Below, one piece after another: positions 17,625 to 26,867 of a stretch of 64,000 bases of DNA. Location: assembly GCF_001404515.1 (NCBI RefSeq), contig NZ_CXWE01000013.1, positions 59,858 to 123,857 of the forward strand, given 5' to 3'. The translations under genes and the position numbers were made by a program. Every line of letters begins with the position of its first letter. Positions within the stretch are counted from its first letter, which is position 1. The stretch is from Roseibium album. Lineage in GTDB: Bacteria > Pseudomonadota > Alphaproteobacteria > Rhizobiales > Stappiaceae. The notes below the pieces were generated by a model, which ran no database searches, had not been told where the DNA came from, and saw only the letters and a program-made list of their open reading frames with translations.

Positions 17625-18664
17625 CCTGGCAAGCTGCGCAAGCACGTTACGATCACATGGAATATCGCCGCTGCGGAAGATCCGGCCTGAAACTGCCGGT
17701 AATCTCGCTCGGCCTCTGGCACAACTTCGGAGGCGACACGCCGCACGAACGCAAGCGTGACATCGCGCGAACCGCATTCGATCTCGGGATCACCCATTTC
17801 GACCTCGCAAACAATTATGGTCCGCCCCCCGGTTCTGCAGAAGAAGCCTTCGGCGACCTTATGCGAACCGATTTCGCCCCTTACCGGGATGAAATGATCA
17901 TATCGTCCAAGGCCGGTTATGGCATGTGGGCCGGACCCTATGGCGAGTGGGGCAGCCGGAAATATCTGATTGCCTCTTGCGACCAGTCACTGAAGCGGAT
18001 GGGTCTCGACTACGTCGACATCTTCTATTCCCACCGTTTCGATCCGGAGACGCCGCTCGAAGAGACAATGATGGCGCTCGATCACATCGTTCGCTCCGGA
18101 CGCGCACTTTATGTCGGCATCTCGTCCTACAATTCCAAACGGACGCGGGAGGCCGCTGCAATCCTGAAGGAACTCGGCACGCCCTGCCTGATCCATCAAC
18201 CCAGCTACTCGATGATCAACAGATGGGTGGAAGAGGACGGACTGCTCGATACTCTCGAGGATCTCGGTATCGGGTCCATTGCCTTTACACCCCTGGCCCA
18301 GGGAATGCTGACCAGCAAATATCTGAAGGGCATTCCGGAGGGCAGCCGTGCAACCCAGGGAAAATCCCTGAAGAGTGAGTTCCTGACCGAAGAGACCCTG
18401 AACGCGATCCGGGCCCTGAATGCAATGGCAGAGCAGCGCGGACAAACGCTGGCGCAGATGGCGCTTGCATGGGTGCTGCGCAAAGGCCGGCTCACAACGG
18501 CTCTGATCGGTGCCAGCCGTGCCGAACAGGTGCGGGATTGCGCCGCCGTCGTCAAAAACATGGATTTCACCGAAGCGGAACTTCAGGAAATCGATGCCAC
18601 GACGGTGGAAGGAAAAGTCAATCTGTGGGCCGCATCGTCAGAACGGGAAGGACCATCCCGCTGA
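17621..18664 (+). CDS. Aldo/keto reductase (YghZ-like)
   Basis: A 347-residue aldo/keto reductase. The catalytic set is visible: Asp in FDLANNYG, Tyr of the same motif, Lys in SSKAGYGMW and His in YSHRFDPETPL. The insertion GYGMWAGPYGEWGSRKYL and the length match the YghZ/KAB-like branch known for L-glyceraldehyde-3-phosphate and methylglyoxal reduction. In this operon a sugar aldehyde or ketose is the more likely substrate. Confidence 0.9.
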   Translation: MTWQAAQARYDHMEYRRCGRSGLKLPVISLGLWHNFGGDTPHERKRDIARTAFDLGITHFDLANNYGPPPGSAEEAFGDLMRTDFAPYRDEMIISSKAGYGMWAGPYGEWGSRKYLIASCDQSLKRMGLDYVDIFYSHRFDPETPLEETMMALDHIVRSGRALYVGISSYNSKRTREAAAILKELGTPCLIHQPSYSMINRWVEEDGLLDTLEDLGIGSIAFTPLAQGMLTSKYLKGIPEGSRATQGKSLKSEFLTEETLNAIRALNAMAEQRGQTLAQMALAWVLRKGRLTTALIGASRAEQVRDCAAVVKNMDFTEAELQEIDATTVEGKVNLWAASSEREGPSR

Positions 18665-20256
18665 TGATCCGAAACCCGATCCTGCCAGGCTTCAACCCGG
18701 ATCCGTCGATCTGCCGTGTTGGCGATGAATTTTACATCGCCACCTCGACGTTCGAGTGGTATCCGGGTGTCCAGATCCACCGGTCGACGGACCTGGTCAA
18801 CTGGGATCTGACCTGCCGGCCGCTAAACCGGGCCAGCCAGCTTGATATGCGTGGCAACCCGGACAGCGGCGGGATCTGGGCGCCGTGCCTGAGTTATGCC
18901 GACGAGCGGTTCTGGCTGGTCTTTACGGACGTCAAGCGGCTGGATGGAAACTTCAAGGACGCGCACAACTACGTTGTGAGCGCGCCGTCAATTGGAGGCC
19001 CCTGGAGCGATCCGATATATCTCTCGTCACACGGGTTCGATCCTTCGCTCTTTCACGACGATGATGGACGAAAATGGTATCTCGTTCTGCAATGGAATCA
19101 TGTGTCCAGCTCCGTTGGCGGCAAACCGGAAACCTCCGCCTTCGATGGCATCCTGCTGCAGGAATGGTCAGAAACCCGCGGGTTGATCGGCCGCCCGAAA
19201 AAAATCTTCACCGGCAGCTCACTGGGCCTGACAGAAGGTCCGCACCTTCATAAACGCAACGGCTGGTATTACCTGACCGTAGCCGAAGGCGGCACCGGCT
19301 ACCAACATGCAGTCACAATGGCAAGAGCCCGGTCGATTGACGGCCCCTACGAGCTGCATCCGGCGACCCATCTTATCACCGCAAAGGACAATGCCGACTG
19401 GCCGCTGCAGCGGGCCGGGCACGGACAGATCGTCGAAACTGCTGACGGTCGGACCTATCACACGCATCTTTGCTCCCGTCCCCTGCCCGGCCGATATTCA
19501 CCGCTTGGACGGGAAACCGCGATTCAGAAGTGTGTCTGGAGAGACGACTGGCTCTATCTCGCCGACGGCGGTCAACTTCCGCAAGCCGATGTCCCCGGCC
19601 TTGGTGAGACTATTGCCAAACCGCCGCAAAAACTTGAAAGAACCTTTGACGGCACGGAGCTTCCTCCGGAATTCCAGTGGTTGCGAACCCCTTTTCCGGA
19701 GCGCCTGTTTACGCTCACCGGGACGGCACTGCGCCTCACAGGACGCGAAAGCATCGGCAGCTGGTACGAGCAATCTCTTGTCGCACGCAGGCAAGAACAC
19801 CTGCACTACCGGGCCGAAACCACTCTCTCCGCCTTCGAACCGGAGACCTATCAGCAGGCAGCCGGGCTTGCGACTTACTATAACCGTCACAAATTTCATT
19901 TTCTTGCAGTGAGCTGGAACCGGGAACTCGGGCGTTGTCTGACGTTGATGTCGTGTCCCGGCAGCTGGCCGGACGGGCGCATGGAATTTCCAGCGGAACA
20001 CATTGCCATCGATGGCGGCCCCGTCGATCTTGCAGTCGAAGTCAATGGCACTGATCAACAGTTCTTCTGGCGCCAGGCGAGCGACTGGCGTTCTATCGGA
20101 CCAACGCTTGATGCGCGTGTGATTTCAGACGAAGGTGGCCGCGGGGAACACGCTTCTTTCACCGGCGCTTTCGTGGGAATGCTTGCTTTCGACGTGACAG
20201 GCAGCGGCAGAACGGCCGACTTCACACATTTTTCTTATGAACCTGAAGGAACTTGA
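18664..20256 (+). CDS. Glycoside hydrolase family 43 (beta-xylosidase/arabinofuranosidase type)
   Basis: A 530-residue GH43 enzyme without a signal peptide, hence cytoplasmic. The three acidic active-site residues are recognisable: base Asp in GFNPDPSICRVG, pKa-modulating Asp in HGFDPSLFHDDDG and acid Glu in GLTEGPHLHKRN. A C-terminal beta-sandwich of about 200 residues follows, as in beta-1,4-xylosidases. The ATG at 18664 shares its A with the stop of the preceding gene; a longer frame opening at 18469 is rejected. It likely cleaves imported xylo- or arabino-oligosaccharides. Confidence 0.92.
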   Translation: MIRNPILPGFNPDPSICRVGDEFYIATSTFEWYPGVQIHRSTDLVNWDLTCRPLNRASQLDMRGNPDSGGIWAPCLSYADERFWLVFTDVKRLDGNFKDAHNYVVSAPSIGGPWSDPIYLSSHGFDPSLFHDDDGRKWYLVLQWNHVSSSVGGKPETSAFDGILLQEWSETRGLIGRPKKIFTGSSLGLTEGPHLHKRNGWYYLTVAEGGTGYQHAVTMARARSIDGPYELHPATHLITAKDNADWPLQRAGHGQIVETADGRTYHTHLCSRPLPGRYSPLGRETAIQKCVWRDDWLYLADGGQLPQADVPGLGETIAKPPQKLERTFDGTELPPEFQWLRTPFPERLFTLTGTALRLTGRESIGSWYEQSLVARRQEHLHYRAETTLSAFEPETYQQAAGLATYYNRHKFHFLAVSWNRELGRCLTLMSCPGSWPDGRMEFPAEHIAIDGGPVDLAVEVNGTDQQFFWRQASDWRSIGPTLDARVISDEGGRGEHASFTGAFVGMLAFDVTGSGRTADFTHFSYEPEGT

Positions 20257-20302
20257 CTGCGGTTATGCATCGCGCGTTCCTAACTGAAACCGGGAGGACC
20301 CA

Positions 20303-21358
20303 ATGGCTGGACTGATCAAAGGACCTGCAATTTTTCTGGCGCAATTTGCCGGTGACGAAGCACCATTCAACAGCCTCCCGTCGATCGCGAAATGGGCAGC
20401 GGGTCTGGGATACAAGGGTGTTCAGATACCGACTTTCGACAGCCGCCTGTTCGACCTGAACAAGGCCGCGGAGAGCCAGGCCTATTGCGACGAGGTCAAA
20501 GGCATCTGTGCGGATGCAGGGGTCGAGATCACCGAACTCTCGACCCACCTGCAGGGCCAGCTGGTTGCCGTTCATCCGGCCTATGACCTTGCATTTGACG
20601 GATTCGCCCCGGCGCACTTGCACGGCAATCCCGACGGGCGGCAGGAATGGGCGGTCGACCAGATGAAAAAGGCAGCAATTGCCAGTCGCAATCTCGGCCT
20701 CGACGCTACCGTCAGCTTTACCGGCGCTCTGGCGTTTCCATATCTCTATCCCTGGCCACAGCGCCCGGCCGGTCTTGTCGAAGAGGCTTTCGCGGAACTT
20801 GCCAGACGGTGGAAACCGATCCTGGATGTCTATGAGGATCACGGGGTTGACGTCGGTTACGAAATTCACCCGGGCGAGGACGTATTCGACGGCGCGACTT
20901 TCGAAATGTTCCTCGACGCGCTTGGCGGTCACAAACGCTGCCAGATCAATTACGACCCGTCCCACTTCCTGCTTCAGCAGATGGACTATCTCGCCTTCAT
21001 CGATATCTATCACGAGCGCATCTGCGCCTATCACGTGAAAGATGCCGAGTTCAATCCCGACGGACGCCAGGGTGTCTATTCGGGATATCAGAGCTGGATC
21101 AACCGTGCCGGACGCTTCCGCTCCCTCGGTGACGGACAAGTCGACTTTTCCGGCATTTTCTCCAAACTCGCACAATATGGCTACGAGAGCTGGGCGGTGC
21201 TGGAATGGGAATGCTGCCTGAAGTCACCCGAGCAGGGAGCAGCCGAAGGCGCCCCCTTCATTGAAAGCCACATCATTGAAGTGACCGACAAGGCCTTCGA
21301 CGATTTCGCCGGTGGCGACACCGATCAGGAGCAGATCCGGAAAATGCTGGGCCTCTGA
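20303..21358 (+). CDS. Sugar phosphate isomerase/epimerase-like TIM-barrel protein, second copy
   Basis: A 351-residue TIM barrel of the xylose-isomerase-like superfamily and the last gene of the sugar operon. Metal-binding motifs are visible in YEIHPGEDVFDG, NYDPSHFLLQQMD, CAYHVKDAEF and WAVLEWECCL. It is about 100 residues longer than the first TIM-barrel protein of the operon and not closely similar to it, so they probably act on different intermediates. A GGGAGG ribosome site precedes the ATG. Family members include inosose dehydratase and various epimerases. Confidence 0.85.
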   Translation: MAGLIKGPAIFLAQFAGDEAPFNSLPSIAKWAAGLGYKGVQIPTFDSRLFDLNKAAESQAYCDEVKGICADAGVEITELSTHLQGQLVAVHPAYDLAFDGFAPAHLHGNPDGRQEWAVDQMKKAAIASRNLGLDATVSFTGALAFPYLYPWPQRPAGLVEEAFAELARRWKPILDVYEDHGVDVGYEIHPGEDVFDGATFEMFLDALGGHKRCQINYDPSHFLLQQMDYLAFIDIYHERICAYHVKDAEFNPDGRQGVYSGYQSWINRAGRFRSLGDGQVDFSGIFSKLAQYGYESWAVLEWECCLKSPEQGAAEGAPFIESHIIEVTDKAFDDFAGGDTDQEQIRKMLGL

Positions 21359-21363
21359 TGATC

Positions 21364-21385
21364 AAGACCCGCACGGCGGGATCTT
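21364..21385. terminator. Hairpin between convergent genes
   Basis: AAGA-CCCGC-ACG-GCGGG-A-TCTT folds into a nine-pair stem with one bulge in the 61-base spacer between the sugar operon and the convergent fusion gene. It may terminate both transcripts; there is no strong T-run. Confidence 0.4.
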
Positions 21386-21419
21386 CGGTGGTCGAGAGCC
21401 CTGGACGCCTTCACGCGGT

Positions 21420-24400
21420 CTACACCAGTCCAGACAGAACCTCGTCGAGCGACGTGAGGAAATAATCACAATTCTCAGGGCTGAACGGCGCCGGCGGCTT
21501 GATCTTCAAAACGTTGTCGTGAGGTCCTTCGCTGGACAGCAGTATCCCGTGGTTCTGCTTCAGTTTCCGGATTACCGTGTCGAGCTCGTCCGGGGCCGGC
21601 TCTTGCGTCTCACGGTCACGGACAAGTTCGATGCCTATGAAGAGGCCGAGCCCACGCACGTCGCCGATGATTTCGTGCCTGTCTGCCAGAGCCCGGGCGC
21701 CGTCCATCAGCCGATTGCCAACGTCGTGGCAGTGATGCATCAGCCTCTCGTCCCGGATCACGTCAAGGACTGCGAGACCGATGGATGCAGACACGGGGTT
21801 CCCGCCGAACGTGTTGAAATATTCCATGCCATTGGCAAAGGTGGCCGCGATCTCCTCGGTGGTGATGACGGCTGCCATGGGATGTCCGTTTCCGATGGGC
21901 TTGCCAAGGGTAACAATGTCCGGGACAACCTCCTGGGTCTCGAATGCCCACATGTGGCTGCCGACCCGGCCGAAACCGATCTGAACCTCGTCGGCCAAAC
22001 ACAGGCCGCCTGCCTCGCGAACGTGACGGTAGGCATGCTTCAGGTAGTCGTCGGGCAGAACCAGCTGGCCACCGGTCCCGAGAACCCCTTCAGTGAACAT
22101 CAATGCAGGTTGCCTGCCTTCGTGTGCGAGTGCTTCGACTTGCCGCTTCACATCCTCTGCGTATTTCCGCCCTGCGCCGACATCGCCATGGCGCCATCTG
22201 CCGCGATAGAGATCCGGCATTTCGGCAACGCGGACATGTTCCGGGCATCCCGCTCCACCCTCGCCGGCGAACTTGTAGGGACTGACGTCGATCAGGCTGG
22301 AAAGGTGCCCGTGATAAGCGTGGTCAACGGTGATGACATCGTGGTTGCCGCCATGATTTCGTGCCAGCCGTAGCGCCAGATCATTGGCTTCGCTTCCCGA
22401 ATTCACAAAGAAACAGACATTGAGCGGGTCAGGGAACTGGGCCGTCAAGCGCCGCGAATACTCCACCAGCGTATCGTGCAGGTACCGTGAATTCGTGTTG
22501 AGCGCTGCCATCTGCCTCTGTGCTGCCTTGACGACGCGCGGGTGGCAATGGCCGACGTGGCAGACATTGTTGACCATGTCGAGCCAGTGCTTTCCGGCAT
22601 CGTCGATCAGGTAGGCGCCTTCGCCGCCGACGATTTTCAGGGGCGCATCGGAATAGGCAATGCTCAGAGCCCTGCCGATCCGCAAATGACGCTCGCGTAT
22701 GAGTGTCTCCTTGTCCTGCGCGACAATTACCGATGCCGGAACCGGCAGGCCCAGAATGACACTGGGATCCGGGCTGATATCGCGCCAGACGGCCCATTGC
22801 CGGCGCACGCCGACCCCATGCATCCGCGCTTCCAGTCCAAGATGGTCGGTGACGATCTGAAAGTGAAGATGCGGCGGCCACTCGCCATTTTCCGGACGTG
22901 GGCCGAATTCTGCAAACGCCTCCCCTGTTTCGACTGTCTGCCCGATTGTCAGCTTCTCGCAGCCGCGCCGTGAGAGATGACCATAAAGCGTCCAGAAGAC
23001 ATCCCCTTCATCGGTTTCGTGTTCCAGAAGAACCGTCGGACCGAAACCGTTCGACACGGCATCATCATGGAAAAAGGCTACCTTGCCGGCGAAGGGTGCG
23101 TAGACCGGTTCATAGTCGGGGGCGAAGATATCTATCCCCAGGTGCACCGAACGGCGAATGGCAGGGTTCGCCATTTCAAAAGCGTCGCTCTTGTAGACGG
23201 TCCGGTCTTCGCCATAAACACCGATGCCGAAGTCTGCACCGGCGTCGCTGATCGCATCCTCGCAGAACCTGTCAAATTGCGGGCCGTCAAATCGCGACAA
23301 CTCCTCTGCATATGAAGCGTTTGCCGTAAAATCGAATACAACGGCCTCGGGTCGCTCATTTTCCGGTTTGACGACGGATGCAAAGTCATGAGCATTGCGC
23401 TCTAGCCAGCGCATGACACGTGCTGCCGAGGGAACCGGCTGAAAGCCACAGGCCTCTCGCAATCTCAAAACCGCAAGACGCGGGTTCTCCCTGGCCAGGT
23501 GCTGCAATTCCCGCCAGACATCTTCCTGGCTGACGAGCAGATAACGGTTTTCGGGAAACTCGCGGATCTGCTTCGCTGCCATGCACATGGAAACGGCATA
23601 GCGAGTCCTGACCAGATCAAAAATCAGTTCGACTTCCTGTTCCGTGACCGGGTTCACCCGGTGATACGCACTTGCGATCCTGCCGATCGTCCCGACAGGA
23701 TCCTCAGAACCAATCAGAGCGTATGCCCCGGCGACTGCAATCTCGATGACCCGGCAGGTTTCAACCATGTCGCCGAAGTCCAGAAGACCGCTGACGTTCC
23801 CTCTTCCATCGAGCAGAACGTTGTAGTCATTGGCATCATTGTGGATTACCTGGTGCGGCAGGTCCTTGAGACGCGGCAGGACCCTGTCCTTGAAGTGCGC
23901 CAGGATTTCCAGAACAGCCCTTTTCTTGTCCGGATCTTCGATGAAATCGACTTGGTCGAGAAGAGATGCGGCCTGCGCAATGTCCCAGTTGTAGATCCGT
24001 TTGGCGCCCGGATGGGAAAAAGACGTCAGGCTCCGGTCAAGCTCCCCCAGGAGCGTGCCGAGCGTTTGGGCGGAGGCACCATCGCGGTTCCTGGATTTTG
24101 CCCAGACGTCACCGGATAGCCATGTCAGGAGCCGAGCCCTGCGCGGGCCGCGAAATTCGACATTCGTGACCGTTGCGCCTTTCCTGTCCGGGACCGGCCG
24201 CGATACCGGCAAACCGGGCGCATGTTCGGCTAGATGCTCAAGCACCTTGACTTGCATGTCGAGCTCTGCCTCATCACCGGGGGCGTGCAGTTTCAGCAGG
24301 AAGTCGTCGCCACGCGGGGTGTGAACATGAAAATTCAGATCGTGTTCGCCGGGCAGCTGCGAGATGTTTCCCTGAATGGCGAATAACTCGTCCAACAGTT

Positions 24401-24449
24401 CGTGAATTCCATCAACGCAATCCGGTCCATTAGCGGCGCTCTTGTTCAT
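21420..24449 (-). CDS. Trifunctional fusion: APH-like kinase, M23-like domain, class III aminotransferase-fold PLP enzyme
   Basis: A 1009-residue protein with three parts. Residues about 1-330 form an APH/choline-kinase-like domain with HNDANDYNVL and LLDFGD. Residues about 410-560 look like an M23 peptidase domain that keeps the zinc pattern HLGID and HLHF. Residues about 590-1005 are a class III aminotransferase fold with DEVQIGFGRVG and LGKPIGNGHP, where the Lys binds PLP. Relatives of the two end domains in animals are hydroxylysine kinase and the AGXT2L phospho-lyases, so kinase plus phospholyase action on an amino alcohol is plausible. The role of the M23 part is unknown. Confidence 0.85.
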   Translation of the reverse strand: MNKSAANGPDCVDGIHELLDELFAIQGNISQLPGEHDLNFHVHTPRGDDFLLKLHAPGDEAELDMQVKVLEHLAEHAPGLPVSRPVPDRKGATVTNVEFRGPRRARLLTWLSGDVWAKSRNRDGASAQTLGTLLGELDRSLTSFSHPGAKRIYNWDIAQAASLLDQVDFIEDPDKKRAVLEILAHFKDRVLPRLKDLPHQVIHNDANDYNVLLDGRGNVSGLLDFGDMVETCRVIEIAVAGAYALIGSEDPVGTIGRIASAYHRVNPVTEQEVELIFDLVRTRYAVSMCMAAKQIREFPENRYLLVSQEDVWRELQHLARENPRLAVLRLREACGFQPVPSAARVMRWLERNAHDFASVVKPENERPEAVVFDFTANASYAEELSRFDGPQFDRFCEDAISDAGADFGIGVYGEDRTVYKSDAFEMANPAIRRSVHLGIDIFAPDYEPVYAPFAGKVAFFHDDAVSNGFGPTVLLEHETDEGDVFWTLYGHLSRRGCEKLTIGQTVETGEAFAEFGPRPENGEWPPHLHFQIVTDHLGLEARMHGVGVRRQWAVWRDISPDPSVILGLPVPASVIVAQDKETLIRERHLRIGRALSIAYSDAPLKIVGGEGAYLIDDAGKHWLDMVNNVCHVGHCHPRVVKAAQRQMAALNTNSRYLHDTLVEYSRRLTAQFPDPLNVCFFVNSGSEANDLALRLARNHGGNHDVITVDHAYHGHLSSLIDVSPYKFAGEGGAGCPEHVRVAEMPDLYRGRWRHGDVGAGRKYAEDVKRQVEALAHEGRQPALMFTEGVLGTGGQLVLPDDYLKHAYRHVREAGGLCLADEVQIGFGRVGSHMWAFETQEVVPDIVTLGKPIGNGHPMAAVITTEEIAATFANGMEYFNTFGGNPVSASIGLAVLDVIRDERLMHHCHDVGNRLMDGARALADRHEIIGDVRGLGLFIGIELVRDRETQEPAPDELDTVIRKLKQNHGILLSSEGPHDNVLKIKPPAPFSPENCDYFLTSLDEVLSGLV

Positions 24450-24467
24450 GTATCCGAAGCATCCTCA

Positions 24468-24875
24468 TCATGCGATCACCGAGCCATCGAAAGCTCTGAT
24501 GCTGCCTGTATCCGACATAGTCATGCCGTCGATCAAGGAGATTAGTCCAGTTGCGCTTTCCACGACCGGAATTACCGCTTCGCTGCCACCCGTTTCCGTC
24601 CTGAACCATCCCGGGTGAACCGGGACAACTGCCATGTTCTCTGCCCACAGGTCATGGGTCAGTTTACGTGTTGCTCTGCAATGAAGGCTCTCGACATTCA
24701 GGTCGAGCATGATGACAAGCACCGGAATGCCGCGGATCGTATCGACAATCAGCTCGGGGCCGGAGGCAAGCGGATGACACCTGTGCAGGTAGCCGCCGAA
24801 TGTCAGCAGTCCCGCCACGATTGCCGGCACGATTGCCAGCATGACGAACGTGATTTTGGCCAACCGTTCCCGATC
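24468..24875 (-). pseudogene. Chimeric remnant: ABC permease fragment joined to SDR C-terminus
   Basis: One open frame contains two unrelated pieces. The upstream piece (about 24875-24708) is a hydrophobic helix followed by VDTIRGIPVLVIML, like amino-acid or sugar ABC permeases. The downstream piece (about 24704-24468) reads VVPVHPGWFRTETGGSEA and then IDGMTMSDTGSIRAFDG, which is the C-terminal end of a classical SDR without its NAD-binding half. No ribosome site or start supports a real gene. I read it as debris left by deletions at the end of the transporter operon. Confidence 0.6.
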
Positions 24876-24972
24876 ATTCAGGGCTTCGACTGTCCAGATT
24901 TCAGTTTGCCAAGACAAAACCCGGTGATGACACGGTGGCAAAAAGCCTTGCGAAAAATTCTGAAAACCGGAG

Positions 24973-25923
24973 CTAACGGTTTTCCGCGCGGCCACCGGCG
25001 AAGGTGACAACACCAACGATGATCAGCCCGGTCAGGATCAGGCGGAGGCCTGCTGCTGCTCCAAAGGTGTTCAACATGGCAACGAGCAGAAACAGGAACA
25101 GTGCCGAGCCGAAGATCCCGGGAACATTGGAATTGCCTCCGGCAATCGAAGACCCGCCGATCACCACGACCGCGATGGAGGCGAGCAGATACTCTTCCCC
25201 CATGTTCAGCGAAGAGCCGCCGGAGAACCCGGCCAGGAAAACACCGCAAATGGCCGCCAGAACAGCGGACAGTGAATAGGTCAGGTAGCGGATACGTTCA
25301 ATGGGAACGCCGGCGAGACCTGCGGCGCGCGTGTTCTGTCCAAATGCCGTCACGGATCGACCGTAGACGGTACGGTTCAGGAGAATGGCCATGCACACCG
25401 CCAGGGCGATCACACCCAGCGACAGGACGGGCACGCCTGTGAGTTTTGCCGTCGCGACCCATTCGAGCGCTGCAGGCGGTTTGATCTTTACACCACGTCC
25501 CAGCGCAATGGCGCTCGACTGAACCAGAAAGCTTGAGGACATGGTCGCGATAATCGGCGGAATGCTGAGCACCCGGATCAGGCCGTAATTGAAGAGACCG
25601 ACCAGTGTCCCGACCAGGATCGCAGCGAGGAAACCCGGCACGATCATGGCATTGGAGCCGTCCATCACCATCATGGACACCACGGCCGACAGCGTGATTG
25701 TCGACGGAATCGACAGGTCGACATTGCCGGGACCCAATGTGATGACGAACATCTGCCCGATGCCGACCATCACGAAGAATGTCGAAAAGGACAATGCTGT
25801 CGAGGCGAGTGCCAGTCCGCCTGTCCCGCTGATATATGCTGCCGTTGCAGCCCAGGTTAAAAACGCGGCAACGAAGGACCAGCTCCAGGGATGGTGTCGC
25901 ATGAAGGTTTCAATCGATCTCAT
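24973..25923 (-). CDS. Ribose-type ABC transporter permease (second)
   Basis: A 316-residue RbsC-like permease with eight to ten hydrophobic segments and the CUT2 family stretches GNVDLSIPSTITLSAVVSMM and VVIGGSSIAGGNSNVPG. It overlaps the upstream permease by four bases (ATGA). Two different permease genes occur here, so the channel is probably a heterodimer, unlike the RbsC homodimer of E. coli. Downstream lies only a gene remnant. Confidence 0.92.
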   Translation of the reverse strand: MRSIETFMRHHPWSWSFVAAFLTWAATAAYISGTGGLALASTALSFSTFFVMVGIGQMFVITLGPGNVDLSIPSTITLSAVVSMMVMDGSNAMIVPGFLAAILVGTLVGLFNYGLIRVLSIPPIIATMSSSFLVQSSAIALGRGVKIKPPAALEWVATAKLTGVPVLSLGVIALAVCMAILLNRTVYGRSVTAFGQNTRAAGLAGVPIERIRYLTYSLSAVLAAICGVFLAGFSGGSSLNMGEEYLLASIAVVVIGGSSIAGGNSNVPGIFGSALFLFLLVAMLNTFGAAAGLRLILTGLIIVGVVTFAGGRAENR

Positions 25924-26867
25924 CGACGCGCCTCCAACCGGTTGACGATCGCGCGCAGTGCCAGAACGATGATCAGGACTGCTCCTTGAGCGCCTATCTG
26001 CCAGTCAGGTGAAATGCGCAGGAACGACAGGAAGGATGCGGTCAATGTGAGCGTCATTGCGCCAAGAACCGCGCCCACTGGAGAGATCCGACCTCCGACA
26101 AATTCACCGCCGCCGAGAATGACACCCGCGATCGACAGAAGCGTATAGCGGAGTGCGATGTTTGCATCGGCAGACGTTGCCAGCCCGACGAGGGTCAGAC
26201 CTGCCAGGATGCCGAAGACTGCGGTGAGCGCATACATCACCATCTTGAGTTTCAGGACGGACCAGCCTGCGCGCGTGATCGCCTTCTCGTTTCCACCGAC
26301 CCCGCGCATGAGCACCCCCCAGGATGTACGCATCAGCCCGAAGTGAACGACCAGACCGAGAGCAACCGCTGCCAGGAGTGGCATGGGAACATAAGACGGC
26401 TTGTAGGAAACAAGCGTCCTGATCCAGTCCGGGGCACTTCCGCCGGGAGTTGGCAGCAGGAGAACAGCACAGCCGGACCAGACGAACGACATTCCCAGTG
26501 TGACCACAATGCTGGGAAGTTGCCTGATGTAGATCAGCGCCCCAAGGGCGGCATAAACGGCAACGCATCCCAACAGGGCAGCAATTCCGAGTAGCGGTGT
26601 GTCTCGCAGCCAGGTTGCTCCGATGCAGGCCACAAGCGAGACGAAACTGCCGATCGAAAGATCAAGGTCATTAACCGCTATCACGAACATCTGGGCGATC
26701 GTTGCAAGCGCGATCGGGACAGCCAGATTGAACAGAAGATTCAGGCCGAAATAGCTCATGGCGCGCGGCTGCAACCAGAATACGCCGACGAGCACGAAGG
26801 TCAGAGACAGCGCGGGCAATGCGCCTCGCCAAAATCGGGCAGAGGCGAAAAAACGAAGACCGTTCAT
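25920..26867 (-). CDS. Ribose-type ABC transporter permease (first)
   Basis: A 315-residue RbsC-like permease carrying NDLDLSIGSFVSLVACIGA and GVILGGGEFVGGRISPVGAV, both typical of CUT2 permeases. Its start overlaps the stop of the ATPase gene by four bases. It pairs with the permease encoded next. Confidence 0.92.
   Translation of the reverse strand: MNGLRFFASARFWRGALPALSLTFVLVGVFWLQPRAMSYFGLNLLFNLAVPIALATIAQMFVIAVNDLDLSIGSFVSLVACIGATWLRDTPLLGIAALLGCVAVYAALGALIYIRQLPSIVVTLGMSFVWSGCAVLLLPTPGGSAPDWIRTLVSYKPSYVPMPLLAAVALGLVVHFGLMRTSWGVLMRGVGGNEKAITRAGWSVLKLKMVMYALTAVFGILAGLTLVGLATSADANIALRYTLLSIAGVILGGGEFVGGRISPVGAVLGAMTLTLTASFLSFLRISPDWQIGAQGAVLIIVLALRAIVNRLEARR

Noticed and set aside
18469..18663. 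Longer N-terminus for the GH43 gene
   Set aside because: The extension lies wholly inside the aldo/keto reductase gene and the normal GH43 start (MIRNPILPGFNPDP) begins at 18664.
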